Shown: one piece after another, positions 14,212-16,271 of the stretch
Layout of the letters: every line of letters begins with the position of its first letter
Numbering within the stretch: the first letter of the stretch is position 1
Assembly (NCBI GenBank): GCA_002346525.1
Contig: DDZY01000107.1
Location: 828-17,098, forward strand
Source: Proteobacteria bacterium UBA2996
Lineage (GTDB): Bacteria; Pseudomonadota; Gammaproteobacteria; Arenicellales; UBA868
Length of the DNA: 16,271 nt
Reading direction: 5' to 3'
The notes under the pieces: generated by a model
The model's input: the letters and a program-made list of their open reading frames with translations, nothing else
The model's database searches: none
What the model was told of the DNA's origin: nothing
Program-made: the position numbers and the translations under genes

Positions 14212-16179
14212 CTAATCTTTTGACCCCCAGTCAAGGTGGGCTTCTACCTTTTCAAGGCTAAGGTCGGGGGGCATCCCGAGGGAGGCCGGGTCCACAACCA
14301 CCCAGGGATCATTTCCCTCAATAGTGAAAATCACTCCGCCTTCGGATGGTCTAATTTGCAATTGGTTGTAAAACGAGGCGCCGTCGTTCTTGAATACCGG
14401 CATCAAATCGACGCCAACAGAATCATGGACAGGATAAAGACGCATGGACTCGAGCTTAACGGTTATGCTGTTTCCACCAATATCATGATCCAACGGGTCA
14501 AAACGCAGCAACATATCCGACCTCACAGACCTCGGCAGGAGGAAAGTCAGGAGCTCCTCACCTTCGCCGGACAACCGAAGTGTGCATTTTTGCTCTTCGG
14601 AAAACGCTGTTCCCGACGCCCAATAGATCGCAGCAAAAGAGTCCTCCTTTCCCGGGTCTGCCCAACTAGCCGGCGGATCACTTAAGCGCTGAAGGATCTG
14701 TTGCTTTAGTCCGCCGGGCGCATCCCATGGTCCGATCTCGAGATTAAAGTCAAGATCGGCCGCGGCGAATTCAAAAAACCCGTCCAATACCGATTCCTCC
14801 CAAGACCCATCATCTGTTGCCGGCGCTGAGTCAAAACCCGACGGCCATGGAAATGGCTGAGGCACTAGCACTCCGGTCTCGTTGACCAGCAAACACCATC
14901 CCGGTACGCGTAGTCCAGACCGTGCTGCAACCATGAGATGCCCGGCCAACACCTCCGAAAGATCTTCTTCATTTACACCGGTAACCGCACACCGTAACCA
15001 ATACTGATAGATCGGTTCTCCCTGCGGCAAGGTTATTGAATGATTACTGGGACTGCTAGCAGGGAAAAGCCGCACCGCACTCGAGCCGTCTTCCATACAG
15101 ATGCCTCTATCGGCCGCCCCAGCATTGGCGCCAAAAACGATCCAGTCGTGGGGCATCAATCCCTCGAGACTCTCTTCCAAACGGGCCGCCACGATACCGA
15201 AGGAATCCGCGCAGGACGGGAGCAGGCCGGCGCGGTAGAGCGCGTTTTGCTGGAACCTTGCCGGTGTGGATGGCGGCGATGCGGGTGTCCGATTAACTGA
15301 GACATATCGACCCCAGATCGCATTAGTACCCGGTGCGAGATATCCCCTGTCGCTGACGAAAGCTTCGGGCAACTTGTAATCCGGCAGTGGAAAAAAACTA
15401 CGGTGCTTGAGACTCAGTTCCCCAAAAATGCCCTCCCACTCGGCTTTATCGAACGTCCGGATACCTGACTTGGCTGCTGCGCCAGCCGGGTATCCGGCTA
15501 CGCCCGACCAGGACGTACCCAGATGATCTTCAGGCCAGCCCGCCAGATATTTCGCTCCAAGACGATTCTCAATCGCAATAATGATTTTGCCGTCCGGCGC
15601 AAGTGCTGTCGTCGCGTTGGCGAGCATCCGGATTACAGCGTCACGGGAGGACGATCCGCCGGGCGCAAACCGCTGGGCATATTCAAGCACCCCGACGAAC
15701 AATACGAGGTCATAACCCTCTTTTGGGAGATGCAGTTGATGAAAATCAGCGGAAATGATGCAGACGTTGTCTAAATCAGCACAACGTGCGCGGGCGAGCG
15801 CAGCGCGACGGGTGCTGCCCTCGACCGCATCCACCTGAAAACCATGATCACCCAAGAAGCGTGTCACAGCACCACAGCCTGCTCCGACTTCAAGAACACG
15901 GATACCTTCCGGGAGGCTTAATCCCCGCAGCAGATTGGCGCGCAATGGTGACAGGTGGTACTCCTGCGCCCAACTCGGGTAGGGCGGCCCAAATTCGGGC
16001 GAATTCCAGGATAAATCCGCTGCCCCTTCCAGAGTCTCACGCAGAATCGACTCTTCCTCCTGCCCATCACTGTAGTCGACGCTGGAGTCCTGTTTAGCTT
16101 GCCTCCAGACACCGTCGACGCAGACCAATTCGTTGTTGGAACCTAGAATTGGTTGGCGGGCTGTATTTTCAGAGCACAT
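14212..16179 (-). CDS. SAM-dependent methyltransferase with C-terminal glycan-associated beta-rich domain (putative)
   Basis: A protein of about 655 residues unrelated to complex I. Residues about 95-106 (VLEVGAGCGAVT) are a textbook SAM-binding motif I. An acidic residue after the second strand (QVDAVEGS, about 115-122), SADFHQL and the strand YDLVLFVGVLEYA follow. Then come IAIENRLGAKYLAG, PEDHLG, RTFDKAEWE and FPLPDYKLPEAF (about 201-275), a pattern I associate with methyltransferases in surface-polysaccharide clusters. A middle part begins near NALYRAGLLP. The C-terminal ~150 residues (FAAIYWASGTAFSEE, then LLRFDPLDHD and VKLESMRLYPV) resemble beta-sandwich modules attached to polysaccharide glycosyltransferases. 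No signal peptide or membrane helix is apparent. ATG 16179 is chosen for its GGGAG ribosome-binding site 8 nt upstream; TTG 16215 is an alternative. It lies between a tRNA and nuoA, codirectional with both. Substrate unknown; a sugar or glycan methylation role is inference. Confidence 0.8.
   Translation of the reverse strand: MCSENTARQPILGSNNELVCVDGVWRQAKQDSSVDYSDGQEEESILRETLEGAADLSWNSPEFGPPYPSWAQEYHLSPLRANLLRGLSLPEGIRVLEVGAGCGAVTRFLGDHGFQVDAVEGSTRRAALARARCADLDNVCIISADFHQLHLPKEGYDLVLFVGVLEYAQRFAPGGSSSRDAVIRMLANATTALAPDGKIIIAIENRLGAKYLAGWPEDHLGTSWSGVAGYPAGAAAKSGIRTFDKAEWEGIFGELSLKHRSFFPLPDYKLPEAFVSDRGYLAPGTNAIWGRYVSVNRTPASPPSTPARFQQNALYRAGLLPSCADSFGIVAARLEESLEGLMPHDWIVFGANAGAADRGICMEDGSSAVRLFPASSPSNHSITLPQGEPIYQYWLRCAVTGVNEEDLSEVLAGHLMVAARSGLRVPGWCLLVNETGVLVPQPFPWPSGFDSAPATDDGSWEESVLDGFFEFAAADLDFNLEIGPWDAPGGLKQQILQRLSDPPASWADPGKEDSFAAIYWASGTAFSEEQKCTLRLSGEGEELLTFLLPRSVRSDMLLRFDPLDHDIGGNSITVKLESMRLYPVHDSVGVDLMPVFKNDGASFYNQLQIRPSEGGVIFTIEGNDPWVVVDPASLGMPPDLSLEKVEAHLDWGSKD
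14220..14234. repeat. Inverted repeat TTGAC-N5-GTCAA at the 3' end of the methyltransferase gene
   Basis: Five-base arms identical to those of the dyad on the nuoA -35 box flank a 5-nt spacer. The repeat lies in the last codons of the upstream gene. On the minus strand it is followed by AAAAG rather than a T-run, so it is not an intrinsic terminator. It could be an accessory operator or simply coding sequence. Confidence 0.2.
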
Positions 16180-16187
16180 GGATACCA

Positions 16188-16192
16188 CTCCC
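16188..16192 (-). promoter_or_regulatory. Ribosome-binding site of the methyltransferase gene
   Basis: GGGAG on the minus strand lies 8 nt before ATG 16179. This favours that start over the in-frame TTG at 16215, whose upstream sequence (GTTCCGCTCT) has no Shine-Dalgarno match. Confidence 0.5.
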
Positions 16193-16213
16193 GGACGCTT
16201 CACCGACGGTGAC

Positions 16214-16231
16214 AAAGAGCGGAACGCGCTC
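16214..16231 (-). terminator. Weak hairpin after the tRNA, possible attenuator or terminator
   Basis: On the minus strand GAGCG-CGTTC-CGCTC forms a 5-bp GC-rich stem (16231-16217) followed by only TTT before the sequence becomes GTCACC. It lies about 20 nt downstream of the mature tRNA 3' end. The T-run is short, so termination would be partial at best. It could instead mark the 3' trailer of the tRNA transcript. Confidence 0.2.
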
Positions 16232-16250
16232 CGCCGGTAACTTCTGATCT

Positions 16251-16271
16251 TGGTGCCGAAGGCCGGACTCG
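16251..16271 (-). tRNA. tRNA-Leu, 3' end only (cut by window edge)
   Basis: The last 21 nt on the minus strand read CGAGTCCGGCCTTCGGCACCA. This is the end of a T-loop (CGAGT of TTCGAGT), the 3' T-stem CCGGC, the 3' acceptor strand CTTCGGC, discriminator A and an encoded CCA. The expected 5' acceptor partner GCCGAAG would lie beyond the window. The acceptor sequence and discriminator A fit bacterial tRNA-Leu, and a tRNA-Leu upstream of nuoA (secG-tRNA-Leu-nuoA) is a known arrangement in beta- and gammaproteobacteria. The tRNA call is strong; Leu is an inference because the anticodon is not in view. Confidence 0.8.

Overview
This window is a complex I (proton-pumping NADH:quinone oxidoreductase) operon. 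All 14 nuo genes lie on the minus strand and read from right to left in the canonical order nuoA-B-C-D-E-F-G-H-I-J-K-L-M-N. Only nuoN is cut, losing its last residues at the left edge. The organism looks like a non-enteric gammaproteobacterium or a betaproteobacterium: the order is the full 14-gene one, nuoC and nuoD are separate (they are fused in enterics and pseudomonads), NuoG lacks the extra N7 cluster ligands, and a tRNA gene lies just upstream. G+C looks moderately high. I cannot name the species.

Layout by coordinate: nuoN 1-1383 (partial), nuoM 1380-2867, nuoL 2877-4811, nuoK 4830-5135, nuoJ 5132-5743, nuoI 5747-6229, nuoH 6236-7270, nuoG 7272-9662, nuoF 9662-10936, nuoE 10933-11415, nuoD 11415-12668, nuoC 12665-13288, nuoB 13266-13742, nuoA 13749-14105. 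Spacing is extremely tight (4-nt and 1-nt stop/start overlaps, one 23-nt overlap, no gap above 18 nt), so one polycistronic, translationally coupled transcript is expected. NuoEFG form the NADH-oxidising module, NuoBCDI carry electrons to quinone, and NuoAHJKLMN form the membrane proton-pumping arm. The visible cluster ligands and pump residues are intact, so the enzyme should be functional.

The unusual part is the right end. The 3' end of a tRNA, most likely tRNA-Leu, is cut by the window edge at 16251-16271. Between it and nuoA lies a gene of about 655 codons (14212-16179) unrelated to respiration. It has an N-terminal class I SAM-dependent methyltransferase domain of a type I associate with surface-polysaccharide clusters, and a C-terminal beta-rich region resembling domains attached to polysaccharide glycosyltransferases. 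It sits exactly at a tRNA 3' end, a classic insertion site, in the same direction as nuo. A near-consensus sigma-70 promoter (TTGACC-N17-TAGAAT, 14152-14180) lies in the short gap before nuoA, so the nuo operon probably keeps its own promoter despite this upstream neighbour. The promoter also argues that nuoA starts at GTG 14105 rather than at the upstream ATG. TTGAC/GTCAA dyads lie on and near it. I saw no CRISPR array, integrase, IS element or plainly novel multigene system.
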